Part shown: positions 56,480-64,000 of the stretch, in pieces
Position numbering within the stretch: the stretch's first letter is position 1
How the letters are laid out: every line of letters begins with the position of its first letter
From: Actinoplanes lobatus
GTDB taxonomy: Bacteria > Actinomycetota > Actinomycetes > Mycobacteriales > Micromonosporaceae
Reading direction: 5' to 3'
Assembly: GCF_014205215.1 (NCBI RefSeq)
Contig: NZ_JACHNC010000001.1
Span: forward strand, 3,167,001-3,231,000
Length of the DNA stretch: 64,000 nucleotides
Translations under genes and position numbers: made by a program
The notes under the pieces: model-generated
Seen by the model: only the letters and a program-made list of their open reading frames with translations
Database searches by the model: none
What the model was told of the DNA's origin: nothing

Positions 56480-56851
56480 ATGAGCGAGGTTACGGACGGC
56501 ACCACGCAGGCGGGCACCACCACCGTCTCCAGCGAGGTCGTCGAGAAGATCACGGTCGCGGCCGTCAAGTCCGTGCCGGGTGTCGCGGACCTGGGTGGTG
56601 ACGTGGCCCGGTTCTTCAACAACGTGCTGGACCGGGTGGGCCTGGACCAGGTCGGTGACGCGAGCCGCGGTGTCTCGGCGAAGGTCAGCGGCAGCGACGT
56701 GACGGTGACCGTGGTGCTGGTCCTGGAGGCCGGCCGGGTGGTGGCCGAGGTGACCACGGCCGTCCAGGAGGCGGTGACCGCGGCGCTGCGGGGTTACGGC
56801 CTCAACGTCCTGGCCGTCAACGTGAACGTGGACGACATCGCCGGGGTCTGA
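56480..56851 (+). CDS. Asp23/Gls24-family protein
   Basis: A protein of 123 residues from ATG 56480. The Asp23 pattern is clear: VSSEVVEKITVAAVKSVPGV, GVSAKVSGSDVTVTVVLVLEAGRVVAEVTTAVQEAV and the ending VLAVNVNVDDI. The family is linked to envelope stress and often comes as several copies in actinobacteria; here a single copy is present. It converges with the redox operon. Confidence 0.9.
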   Translation: MSEVTDGTTQAGTTTVSSEVVEKITVAAVKSVPGVADLGGDVARFFNNVLDRVGLDQVGDASRGVSAKVSGSDVTVTVVLVLEAGRVVAEVTTAVQEAVTAALRGYGLNVLAVNVNVDDIAGV

Positions 56852-57820
56852 TCAGACGGTCGTGGGCGCGGGGACCGCGGCGCGGAGCCGGAGCACACCG
56901 GTGAGCGCCAGCCCGGCGCCCGCCCCGATGGCGATCGCCACGGCGGCGCGGGCGAGCCAGGCCGGTCCGGCGGCGGGGACGACCGCGGCGAAGAAGACGT
57001 CGGCGCTGCCGAAACCGGCGAAGGCGGCCAGGATGAAACCGGACAGCGCCAGGTAGAACGGCGGGTGACGGTAGGCGGCCGCGCAGGCCAGCAGGCCCGC
57101 GACGATCGGTACGCCGGACCAGCCCTCGCCGTCCAGGGCGCGTGCTGTCGCGTACCCCAGGGTGGGAAGCCCCGCGACGAGGGTGAGGACGCGCACCGAG
57201 CCGGACCACCGCCGGGCGATGAGGGTGACGGCGAGGCCGATGAGGGCCGCGCCGGCCCACCAGGCCCAGGCGGCCGGGGGTGGCTCGTAGTCGAGGGTGC
57301 CCTGGATGTCGAAGGTCCGCACCTGGTCGCGCAGCGGGACCACCCACTCGCGGAGCCGGTGCGGCTGATCGGGCATCACCCCGGCGGGCAGGGCCGGCTC
57401 GGTCCACTGGGTGCGCTGGTCGTGCCAGCGGACCGTGGTGTCGCTGGAGATCTTGCGCCAGGTGGGCGCCGCGGTGGGGTCGGCGGCGGGTGGGAGCGCG
57501 GTGCCGCCGTCGCGGGTCTCGTTGAGGTACGTGGCCGGCGAGCCGGTGTTCTGATAGGTGCCGTCCGGCCGGACCTCCAGGTAGGGCTCGCCGGAGTAGC
57601 CGAGGATCTCGATGGCCCGGCCGGTGTCGTTGCCGAGTTCGAGACGGGCGCCGCCTTCGACGACCCGGACCCGGAGCCCGTCCATCGGATTGCTGAGCCC
57701 GGTGACGGTGACCCGGTAGGAGCTGACCTCGGTGGTGTCGCCGGCGTGGGCGGACGCCGGAGTGGCCGGCGCGAGGACCGCGACGGCCACGGCCAGGACG
57801 AGACCGGCGAACCGTCTCAT
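56852..57820 (-). CDS. Exported membrane protein of the MauE/DsbA operon, unknown function
   Basis: A protein of 322 residues from ATG 57820. A signal peptide ends at SASAHAG. The extracellular domain (about residues 27-195) contains LSNPMDGLRVRVVEGGARLELGND and two Trp-rich segments. Four to five hydrophobic helices follow. No cysteines are seen in the mature domain. The start overlaps the DsbA-like gene stop as ATGA. The N-terminal His after cleavage resembles copper-protein neighbours in this region, but no copper motif is clear. Confidence 0.7.
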   Translation of the reverse strand: MRRFAGLVLAVAVAVLAPATPASAHAGDTTEVSSYRVTVTGLSNPMDGLRVRVVEGGARLELGNDTGRAIEILGYSGEPYLEVRPDGTYQNTGSPATYLNETRDGGTALPPAADPTAAPTWRKISSDTTVRWHDQRTQWTEPALPAGVMPDQPHRLREWVVPLRDQVRTFDIQGTLDYEPPPAAWAWWAGAALIGLAVTLIARRWSGSVRVLTLVAGLPTLGYATARALDGEGWSGVPIVAGLLACAAAYRHPPFYLALSGFILAAFAGFGSADVFFAAVVPAAGPAWLARAAVAIAIGAGAGLALTGVLRLRAAVPAPTTV

Positions 57821-58557
57821 CCGGCGGCCTTCTCGACGGTCTGGGTGATCAGTTCGGCGCTGGGCACGGTGTTGTTCTCCCCGGTGAGGGTCTTGCCGTC
57901 GACGACGATCGTCGGGGTGCCGGTGTGGCCGCGCCCGAGGAACGTCTCGGTGGCCTGGGCGGCCCACGCCTTGTACGTTCCCTCGTTCACCGCGTTCTTG
58001 AAAGCGTCGCTGGTGAGGCCGACCGTGGCGGCCAGCTCGATCATCCTGGCGTCGCTGAGGCCGTCGCTGTTCTCCGCCGGCTGGTTGGCGTAGAGCACGT
58101 CGTGGAACTCGGTGAACTTTCCCTCCTCCGCGGCGGCGGCGGACGCGGCGGCGGAGCGGGTCGAGTACTCGGTGCCGTTGGAGAAGCGGTCCAGGATGGC
58201 GACCGGGTGGAACCGGAGGGTGATCTTGCCGTCGGTGGCGAGCTGCTTCAGTGTGGGCCCGGTGGTCGCCTCGAAGTTGCCGCAGGACGGGCACATGAAG
58301 TCCTCGTAGACGTCGACGGTCACCGGCCCGGCGCCGGTGGCGAAGGCGGTGCCCTCGTCGACGGCCGAGGCGGGCGTGGTGACCTTGCCCTCGTCCTGAC
58401 CGGACAGCACGGTGTAGCCGATCAGGCCGGCCACGAAGAGGACCAGGACCACGGCGACCGAGGTCCACAGCGTCACGGTGCGGCGCCGCTCGGCGGCCTT
58501 CTGCTCGGCGACGATCTGCCGCGCCTTGACCGCCCGGTCCCTGCTGCCCTTGCTCAT
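57817..58557 (-). CDS. Membrane-anchored DsbA-like thiol oxidoreductase
   Basis: A protein of 246 residues from ATG 58557. A basic cytoplasmic N-terminus and one transmembrane helix (VTLWTSVAVVLVLFVAGLIGY) anchor it. The thioredoxin-fold domain has the active site DFMCPSCGNFE (CPSC), the helical insertion and the cis-Pro loop GTPTIVVDG. It probably introduces or rearranges disulfides outside the membrane. Its start follows the second of two tandem 77-bp elements; the ribosome-binding site GGAGG comes from the element. Confidence 0.92.
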   Translation of the reverse strand: MSKGSRDRAVKARQIVAEQKAAERRRTVTLWTSVAVVLVLFVAGLIGYTVLSGQDEGKVTTPASAVDEGTAFATGAGPVTVDVYEDFMCPSCGNFEATTGPTLKQLATDGKITLRFHPVAILDRFSNGTEYSTRSAAASAAAAEEGKFTEFHDVLYANQPAENSDGLSDARMIELAATVGLTSDAFKNAVNEGTYKAWAAQATETFLGRGHTGTPTIVVDGKTLTGENNTVPSAELITQTVEKAAG

Positions 58558-58711
58558 CGCGCCACCTCCACTTCGCTCCGGTGTCGCGATGAGTTGATGA
58601 CTGAGCTGAATGATTCGCTCGCAAGCTCGCTCATCGCGACACCTCCGCTTCGCTCCGGTGTCGCGATGAGTTGATGACTGAGCTGAATGATTCGCTCGCA
58701 AGCTCGCTCAT
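58558..58711 (-). repeat. 77-bp element, copies 5 and 6 in tandem (MauE-DsbA junction)
   Basis: Units 58635-58711 and 58558-58634 differ at only a few positions near the hairpin. Each encodes a 26-codon frame starting MSELASES. Their ATGA overlaps chain the MauE-like stop, the two mini-ORFs and the DsbA-like start. The hairpin arms CGCGACACC / GGTGTCGCG are perfect in the first unit. Confidence 0.88.
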
Positions 58712-59199
58712 TGTTCCCCCATGAGTACGCCGTCGACTGAGAACCGGGTGCGGGGACGCCACACCAGGATCCCGGAGAGTGCCAGGAACGCCAGGTCACG
58801 CAGGATGTCGACGGCGTACCCGGGGGTCTCGCCGGCGCCCAGCTCGCCGCCGGTGCTGAAGCAGCCGCAGTCGATGCGCAGGCCCTGGGTCCAGGCCCAG
58901 ACGATGCCGGCGATGAAGACCGTGATCAGCACCGCGGAGATCGCCGCGGTGAACCGGGTGGCGAGGCCGATCAGCAGGAGTAGCCCGAGGGCGATCTCCA
59001 GGAACGGCTGCACCGCGCCGACGATCTTGGCGGTGTCGTACGACATGAGCTGGTAGGCGTGGACCGCGCGGGCCGAGTCGGCGAGGTCGCCGACCTTGAA
59101 CGAGCCGGCGACGAGCCAGACGGCGGCCAGGCCGAACCGGGCTCCCGTGGAGATCCACGGCCAGGCCGCGGCCATCCGGATCTGCCGTGTGGTTTCCAT
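58708..59199 (-). CDS. MauE/DoxX-family redox-associated membrane protein
   Basis: A protein of 163 residues from ATG 59199; GTG 59205 is an alternative. Four hydrophobic helices (FGLAAVWLVAGSFKVGD, FLEIALGLLLLIGLATR, AISAVLITVFIAGIVWAW, LRDLAFLALSGILVW) and the conserved RIDCGCFSTGG with two cysteines. This is the MauE pattern, which works with thioredoxin-fold proteins in disulfide transfer. It is followed in the operon by the DsbA-like gene. Confidence 0.9.
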   Translation of the reverse strand: METTRQIRMAAAWPWISTGARFGLAAVWLVAGSFKVGDLADSARAVHAYQLMSYDTAKIVGAVQPFLEIALGLLLLIGLATRFTAAISAVLITVFIAGIVWAWTQGLRIDCGCFSTGGELGAGETPGYAVDILRDLAFLALSGILVWRPRTRFSVDGVLMGEQ

Positions 59200-59275
59200 G
59201 GTCACATCCGGTTAGTCGGACTTCGCGGCGCTTCGGTTCCCCGAGATCACCCATCCGCAGCATGTTCACAGGAAG

Positions 59276-59824
59276 CTAGCTCGCCCGTGCCCGCGCCACC
59301 GCGGTGATCAGCTCGTCGCGGGCGCGGGCCACCCGGGAGCGGATCGTGCCGACCGGGACCGACTCGACCTCGGCCGCCTCCGCGTACGACAACCCGATCA
59401 CCTGGGTGAGCAGGAAGGCGGTCCGGCGCTCCTCGCTGAGGCGGCTGAGCAGGTCGGCGCTGCTGAGCCGGTGCGCCGGGTCGGGCGCCGGCAGATCAGT
59501 GACCGCCTGCGCGGCGAGCCGGACGTCGAGGCGGCGCCGGCGGACCACCGACCGCAGGTGGTCGGCGCAGGTGCGCCGGGCGATGCCGAGCAGCCAGGTG
59601 CGGACACTGGACCGGCCGGCGAAGGTGTCCAGCGCGCGGAAGGCCCGCAGGAACGTCTCCTGGGTCAGGTCGTCGGCCGCGCCCGGATCGACCAGGGCGG
59701 CGGTGAAACGCCAGACCTCGGTCTGGGTGGCGCGCACGAACGCGGCCTGCGCGGCCGGGTCGCCGTCACGGGCGGCCAGGGCCAGCGAGGTGGTCTCGTC
59801 CGTCTCCGCGTCACCAACCGTCAC
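59276..59824 (-). CDS. ECF-type RNA polymerase sigma factor
   Basis: A protein of 182 residues from GTG 59824. Region 2: AAFVRATQTEVWRFTAALV ... DDLTQETFLRAFRALDTFAG. Region 4: LSEERRTAFLLTQVIGLSYAEAAEVESVPVGTIRSRVARARDEL. No anti-sigma gene with a zinc-binding motif is adjacent. It lies between the redox operon and the copper-resistance gene, which may be its targets. The pattern resembles the SigC group of actinobacteria. Confidence 0.92.
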   Translation of the reverse strand: MTVGDAETDETTSLALAARDGDPAAQAAFVRATQTEVWRFTAALVDPGAADDLTQETFLRAFRALDTFAGRSSVRTWLLGIARRTCADHLRSVVRRRRLDVRLAAQAVTDLPAPDPAHRLSSADLLSRLSEERRTAFLLTQVIGLSYAEAAEVESVPVGTIRSRVARARDELITAVARARAS

Positions 59825-59880
59825 GAGGCGTCATGGTACGCGCTCCGCCGTTCCCGGTACGGATCTGGAACCATGCAGGG

Positions 59881-61545
59881 ATGCCAGTCAAGACCATTGA
59901 GCGACGCCGGGTACTCGCCGTGCTGGCCGGGCTACTTCTCGGATTGTTCGGGCCGCTGCTGGCCGCGGCGCCGGCGAGTGCGCATGCCGCTCTGGTCGGC
60001 AGCGATCCGGCCAACGGCTCGGTGGTCCCGGACGCGCCGAACCGGGTGACGCTCACGTTCAGCGAGTCGGTGCAGCTCATCAGCGACAGGATCCAGGTCC
60101 TTGCGCCGGACGGCTCCCGTGCGGACCAGGGTGAGCCGACGGTCAGCGGCTCCCAGGTGACGATCCCGCTGCGCTCCGGCGGCGGCCGCGGCACGTACCT
60201 GGTCAGCTACCGGGTCACCTCGGCAGACAGCCACCCGGTCGCCGGCACGGTCACCTATTCGGTGGGCGCGGCCTCGACCCCGCCCTCGGGGGCTCAGGAA
60301 ACCGACGTCGACGTCGATCCGGTGGTCGGCGCGCTCATTCCGATCGGCAAATATCTGGGGTACGCGGGACTCGTGCTCCTGGTGGGCCCGGTCCTCGTGC
60401 TCGCCCTGCTGTGGCCGCACCGGCTGGACCGGCGCGGACCGGGCCGGGTCATCTGGACCGGCATCGGGCTGGTCGCCGGCAGCACCCTTCTCGGACTGTG
60501 GCTCCAGGCGCCGTACACGCTGGGCACCGGCCTGTTCGAGGTGACCGTCGACGACCTGCGTGACGTGCTGGGCAGCACGTTCGGTGCGGTCATGCTGGTC
60601 CGGCTCGGCGTGGTCGTGGCCTCCGCGTTCCTGCTGCGGCCGCTGCTGACCGGCCCGGCCGGCGGCGAGTCACGGCTCGACCTGGCGCTGCTCGGCGTCC
60701 TCGGGGTGACCGCGCTGGCCACCTGGCCGCTGACCGGGCACCCGACCGCCTCACCGGTGCCCGGGGTGTCGGTGGTGATCGACGCGCTGCACCTGGGTGC
60801 CATGGCGGTCTGGCTGGGTGGCCTGGTGATGCTCTTCGCCTTCCTGCTGCCCCGGGCCGACGCCCGTGAGCTGGGCGCCATCCTGCCGATCTGGTCCCGC
60901 TGGGCCGCCGCCGCGGTCGGCGCGCTGATCTTTGCCGGAGTGGTGCAGGCGCTCATCGAGGTGTCGACCCTGGACGGGCTGATCAACAGCACGTACGGCC
61001 GGATGATCCTGGCCAAGGTCGGGCTCGCCGCGGCCGTGCTCGCGGTTGCCGCCCTCTCCCGCAAGATGGTCAAGTCGCGGGCCGCCGCCGAGACCCCCGG
61101 ACCGCTGCGCCGCATCGTGCTGGCCGAGCTGGCGATCACCGCGGTGGTGCTCGGCGTCACGTCGCTGCTGGTCCAGGAGCCGCCGCCGCGGACCGCCCAG
61201 GCCGTCGAGTCCGGCCCGGTCAGCACCACGGTGGACCAGACGCTGACGTCCGAGAAGATGTCCCTCCAGGTGTCCATCTTCCCGGCCCAGGCCGGCAACA
61301 ACTCGATCCATCTGTACGCGTACACGCCGGACAGCAAGCCGCTGCCGGTCGTCGAGTGGAAGGCGACCGCGTCGCTGCCGGCCAAGAACCTGGAGGGCAT
61401 CGAGGTCCCGCTGCTGCGGATCACCGACTTCCACGCCATCGGGGACGTCAACCTGCCGTACCCGGGGGACTGGGAGTTCAAGTTCACCGCCCGTACCACG
61501 GAGATCGATCAGACCACCCTGACGATGACCGCCAAGATCTCCTGA
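59881..61545 (+). CDS. CopC-CopD fusion, copper transport/resistance protein
   Basis: A protein of 554 residues from ATG 59881. A signal peptide ends at APASA. The CopC domain begins with the copper-ligand His (AHAALVGSDPANG) and contains TLTFSESVQL and SYRVTSADSHPVAGTVTYSVG, whose His is a second ligand. About eight transmembrane helices of the CopD domain follow (VVIDALHLGAMAVWLGGLVML). A C-terminal extracellular beta domain of about 110 residues completes it. The protein takes up or sequesters copper at the cell surface, which fits a cell with an aa3 oxidase. Confidence 0.92.
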   Translation: MPVKTIERRRVLAVLAGLLLGLFGPLLAAAPASAHAALVGSDPANGSVVPDAPNRVTLTFSESVQLISDRIQVLAPDGSRADQGEPTVSGSQVTIPLRSGGGRGTYLVSYRVTSADSHPVAGTVTYSVGAASTPPSGAQETDVDVDPVVGALIPIGKYLGYAGLVLLVGPVLVLALLWPHRLDRRGPGRVIWTGIGLVAGSTLLGLWLQAPYTLGTGLFEVTVDDLRDVLGSTFGAVMLVRLGVVVASAFLLRPLLTGPAGGESRLDLALLGVLGVTALATWPLTGHPTASPVPGVSVVIDALHLGAMAVWLGGLVMLFAFLLPRADARELGAILPIWSRWAAAAVGALIFAGVVQALIEVSTLDGLINSTYGRMILAKVGLAAAVLAVAALSRKMVKSRAAAETPGPLRRIVLAELAITAVVLGVTSLLVQEPPPRTAQAVESGPVSTTVDQTLTSEKMSLQVSIFPAQAGNNSIHLYAYTPDSKPLPVVEWKATASLPAKNLEGIEVPLLRITDFHAIGDVNLPYPGDWEFKFTARTTEIDQTTLTMTAKIS

Positions 61546-61560
61546 CTCCGGCTCGTTCGC

Positions 61561-61587
61561 GAGGCCCGGCCCGGTGGGCCGGGCCTC
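61561..61587 (+). terminator. Terminator hairpin after the CopC-CopD gene
   Basis: GAGGCCCGGCCC (61561-61572) and GGGCCGGGCCTC (61576-61587) pair perfectly around GGT, followed by GTTGCG. It starts 16 bases after the stop. Confidence 0.8.
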
Positions 61588-61686
61588 GTTGCGTATCTAT
61601 CGGGGATTAGCGTCCAATTCGACCACTTTGGGGTTATTTGCATCTGTATGGTCCTCGCAGTACGGCCCGGGAAGGGGGAGAGACAG

Positions 61687-64000
61687 ATGCGGGTGTTCCG
61701 CACGATCCTCGGCATGCTGTTACTGACCATCGGACTGCCCGCGCTGCTGGCCGGCGGCGGACTGTGGGCCGTCATGCAGCACCGCGATCCGGGAGGCGCC
61801 TTCACCGGCGAACTCCAACGGCTCACCGTGCCCGGGTACGCGGTCGTCGTCCCCGACATCGACCGGCTGCTGCGCGACGACGTCCCGTTCGCCCGGATGA
61901 CCGGCACCCAGATGCGGCTCTCCGCGGCCACCGCCGACGGCCCGGCCTTCCTCGGGATCGCCCCGTCCGACACGGTCGCCCGATACCTCGCCGGAGTCCC
62001 GTACAACCGGGTCGACGCCGTCGACCTCGGCACCGGAATCCTCCCGGTCACCGCCGTCCGCTCCGGTGGCCGCCGGACCCCCGACGGCGTACCCGCCCGG
62101 CAGACATTCTGGACCGCGAGCGGAGCCGGACTGCTCGCCTTCAACCCCGCTGACCTGGGCGACCGCCCGCACAGCCTGGTCCTCATGAACCCCGGCGGCA
62201 CACCCGTCGCCCGGCTCGCCACCGTCGCCGAGGTCCGCCCCGGCTGGCTCAACAGCGGCACCTGGGGCCTGCTCACCCTCGGCACCCTGCTCGTCATGGC
62301 CGGCGTGATCGTCCTGAGCTGGCCGGGCCGCCGCCGCGAGGTCGTCTACGTCGTCGAACCCAGCCAGGTCCCGGAACTCATGCACGCCATCGGCGCGCCG
62401 CTGCCCCTGCCCGGCGGGCTCGCCTACCACGCCGGGGCGCGCGGTGGGGCACACCGTCCGCGTACGCTCGCCGACTCCCGGCCCAGCCGCCCGCCCGCGC
62501 TGCCGCAGTTCGCCTGGCCTCCGAAGCGGCCGGCCGGCCCGTTCCCGCCGGCCTTCACCGCCACCCTCGACGGTCCCGAACCCGCCTCCGGTCCGGTCGC
62601 CGCCCCCGGTTCCCCGGCCGCCTCCGGCCCGCATCTCCACGGGGACGCGGCTTCCGGTTCGCTCGTCCCCGACGACCCGGGCGTCGTCTCCGACGCGGCA
62701 GCTTCCGTCGATGCCCTCCCCGGCCCGGGTTTTCCCGGTGACGGCGGCGCTCCCGTCCCGGGCTCTCTCGGTGACGGCGGCGCTTCCGGCCAGGCCTCGC
62801 CCGGTGACGGCGGCGCTTCCGGCCCGGGCTCGCCCGGTGACGGCGGCGCCTCCGTTCCGGGTGGGGGGACCCCGGCGCCCGGCCAGCCGCTGAGCCTGCT
62901 CGGCGACACGCCCGCCCTCGCCGGATCACAGCCCGGCACGGTTCCGGCCCGCCGCGGCGACCGCCGCCGCTCACCGTCCAGCCCGGACGCGCCCGGATTC
63001 CAGGCCACCGCCGTCGGCGCCTGGGTGGCGGCCACCGCCCCGGACCGGGCCCGCAAGACCGAGGCGCGAGCCGCCGCCCGGCTGGCCGAGGCGGCCCGCC
63101 GCAACGCCGGGAAGTTCACCCCCGCCCAGACCGGCAAGACCAACATGCCGGGGTCGACGATCCCGATCGCCCCCCGTCGCGGCCACACGACCGCGAACCC
63201 CGAAGAGGCGCCAACCACCGGCACCCCGGCCGTGACCGGGAGCGTCGCAGAGGAATCGGCCACGCCGATCACGGTCGAGGACGTCGCCGGGGAGCCGGAA
63301 ACCCGTCCGGCGGACGCCGGCAACCCGGACGCCCCGGCAGAGGAATCGGCCACGCCGATCACGGTTGAGGACGTCGCCGGGGAGCCGGAAACCCGTCCGG
63401 CGGACGCCGGCAACCCGGACGCCCCGGCAGAGGAATCGGCCCCGGTGATCGCGGTCGAGGACGTCGCCGGGAAGCCGGAAACCCGGTCCACCGAGGCTGA
63501 CAAATCGGATACCCCCGCCGTGATCGGGAGCGTCGCGGAAGAGTCGGCCGCACCCGCGAAGCCGGCGACTCAGGCCTCGGATGCCGTCGGCGGGCTGACC
63601 GAAAAGCACGATGCCACCGCGGATCGCGCCACCACGCCGCCGAAGACCCCCACCCAGCGTCCGGGGGCAGCGGCCCTGCAAACCCCCGACCAGGGCCGGC
63701 CGACCGCGAAACTCACGGCCACAAGCCCCGATCCGGTACGCCCGGACGACGGCCCATCAACCGCGGACGGCCCGGCCCCACGACCGGCCATGACCCGGGT
63801 GGCCCTCCGAACCGGACCAGCCGCCACCGACTGGACCGCAACCGGCCTGACCCGCCTGGAGCCCCGCCGCGTCCCGGCGCCCGAGCCGGTAACCGTCATC
63901 GGTGAGGCGGCTGACCGTCCCGATCAGACCGGCACCGTGGAGTCGAACAAGCCACCGGTCAACGAGCCGGCCGCGAACCTCACCGTGAAGCCCGGCGCGC
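61687..64000 (+). CDS. Two-helix membrane protein with long repetitive acidic tail (open at window end)
   Basis: ATG 61687 has GGGGGAG eight bases upstream and opens a frame that stays open to base 64000 (771 codons visible). Residues 7-29 form a signal-anchor helix. About 165 extracellular residues follow, with a second helix near 200-217 (WGLLTLGTLLVMAGVIVLSW) and then a very long cytoplasmic low-complexity tail. The tail holds SPGDGGAS-type repeats (about 350-395) and 30-residue repeats containing ITVEDVAGEPETRPADAG. No family is recognised. The C-terminus is outside the window. Confidence 0.75.
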   Translation, partial: MRVFRTILGMLLLTIGLPALLAGGGLWAVMQHRDPGGAFTGELQRLTVPGYAVVVPDIDRLLRDDVPFARMTGTQMRLSAATADGPAFLGIAPSDTVARYLAGVPYNRVDAVDLGTGILPVTAVRSGGRRTPDGVPARQTFWTASGAGLLAFNPADLGDRPHSLVLMNPGGTPVARLATVAEVRPGWLNSGTWGLLTLGTLLVMAGVIVLSWPGRRREVVYVVEPSQVPELMHAIGAPLPLPGGLAYHAGARGGAHRPRTLADSRPSRPPALPQFAWPPKRPAGPFPPAFTATLDGPEPASGPVAAPGSPAASGPHLHGDAASGSLVPDDPGVVSDAAASVDALPGPGFPGDGGAPVPGSLGDGGASGQASPGDGGASGPGSPGDGGASVPGGGTPAPGQPLSLLGDTPALAGSQPGTVPARRGDRRRSPSSPDAPGFQATAVGAWVAATAPDRARKTEARAAARLAEAARRNAGKFTPAQTGKTNMPGSTIPIAPRRGHTTANPEEAPTTGTPAVTGSVAEESATPITVEDVAGEPETRPADAGNPDAPAEESATPITVEDVAGEPETRPADAGNPDAPAEESAPVIAVEDVAGKPETRSTEADKSDTPAVIGSVAEESAAPAKPATQASDAVGGLTEKHDATADRATTPPKTPTQRPGAAALQTPDQGRPTAKLTATSPDPVRPDDGPSTADGPAPRPAMTRVALRTGPAATDWTATGLTRLEPRRVPAPEPVTVIGEAADRPDQTGTVESNKPPVNEPAANLTVKPGA
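62728..62856 (+). repeat. Short coding repeats (GGTGACGGCGGCGC-type)
   Basis: Four to five copies of a unit containing CCCGGTGACGGCGGCGCTTC encode successive PGDGGAS blocks in the membrane protein tail. The spacing varies between units but stays in frame. Confidence 0.7.
63247..63426 (+). repeat. Near-perfect 90-bp tandem repeat inside the terminal gene
   Basis: Units 63247-63336 and 63337-63426 are the same apart from one or two bases (GTCGAGGAC versus GTTGAGGAC). A third, diverged copy begins at 63427. Each encodes 30 residues starting AEESATPITVEDVAG. Such identity suggests recent duplication. Confidence 0.9.

Overview
The window is high-GC actinobacterial DNA, most likely from the Micromonosporaceae (Actinoplanes-like). 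The basis is a mycothiol-dependent dehydrogenase, a CysO/Mec/CysM cysteine route, HutF-type histidine catabolism, an FxSxx-COOH peptide system, dense GTG starts, and many genes whose -10 box lies 6-7 bases before the start codon (leaderless). The genus is inferred; no rRNA is present. The window opens inside an MFS transporter gene and ends inside a long repeat-bearing membrane protein gene.

Layout. 0.3-6.8 kb: an FxSxx-COOH peptide-modification locus (FxsA-like peptide, stand-alone HExxH enzyme, GGDEF/EAL protein, convergent FxsT-like ATPase/TPR protein) with a small divergent two-gene unit. 7-23 kb: nucleic-acid enzymes that look like a defence-type neighbourhood. These are a Cas4-like nuclease with an unknown partner, a primase-polymerase, a 'beta family' protein, a short SF1 helicase and a 1436-residue helicase fused to a DUF559 nuclease. 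They are interspersed with a SpoIIE-type phosphatase, a YbaB-like protein, a membrane protein and a 1-kb gene-free stretch. 23-34 kb: a PAS/EAL protein, cupin, MarR regulator, S-(hydroxymethyl)mycothiol dehydrogenase, glycoside hydrolase, flavin monooxygenase, ctaD, MFS and GNAT. 34-43 kb: a block ordered like the mycobacterial pncB-clpS-DUF2017-mec-cysO-cysM-Rv1339-rph-rdgB region. 43-52 kb: a peptidase, then a histidine-utilisation operon (RpiR regulator, hutU, an M20 amidohydrolase, hutF, hutI, hutH). 52-64 kb: MOSC protein, expansin-like protein, tRNA-Leu(UAG), HNH nuclease, peroxiredoxin, speD, Asp23-like protein, a MauE/DsbA redox operon, ECF sigma factor, CopC-CopD fusion and the terminal open gene.

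The most unusual signal is a family of 77-bp elements, six copies at four junctions inside operons. Each copy encodes a 26-codon mini-ORF whose ATG overlaps the upstream stop and whose TGA overlaps the next ATG, and each carries a GGAGG that can serve the downstream gene. A shorter 38-bp element sharing its core is tandemly repeated after the SpoIIE gene and also encodes stop/start-coupled mini-ORFs. Other points of note are an FxSxx locus with no visible radical-SAM partner, a 25-codon reading frame ending Cys-Arg-Cys-Arg before cysO-cysM, and a CysO whose Gly-Gly is followed by 23 extra residues.
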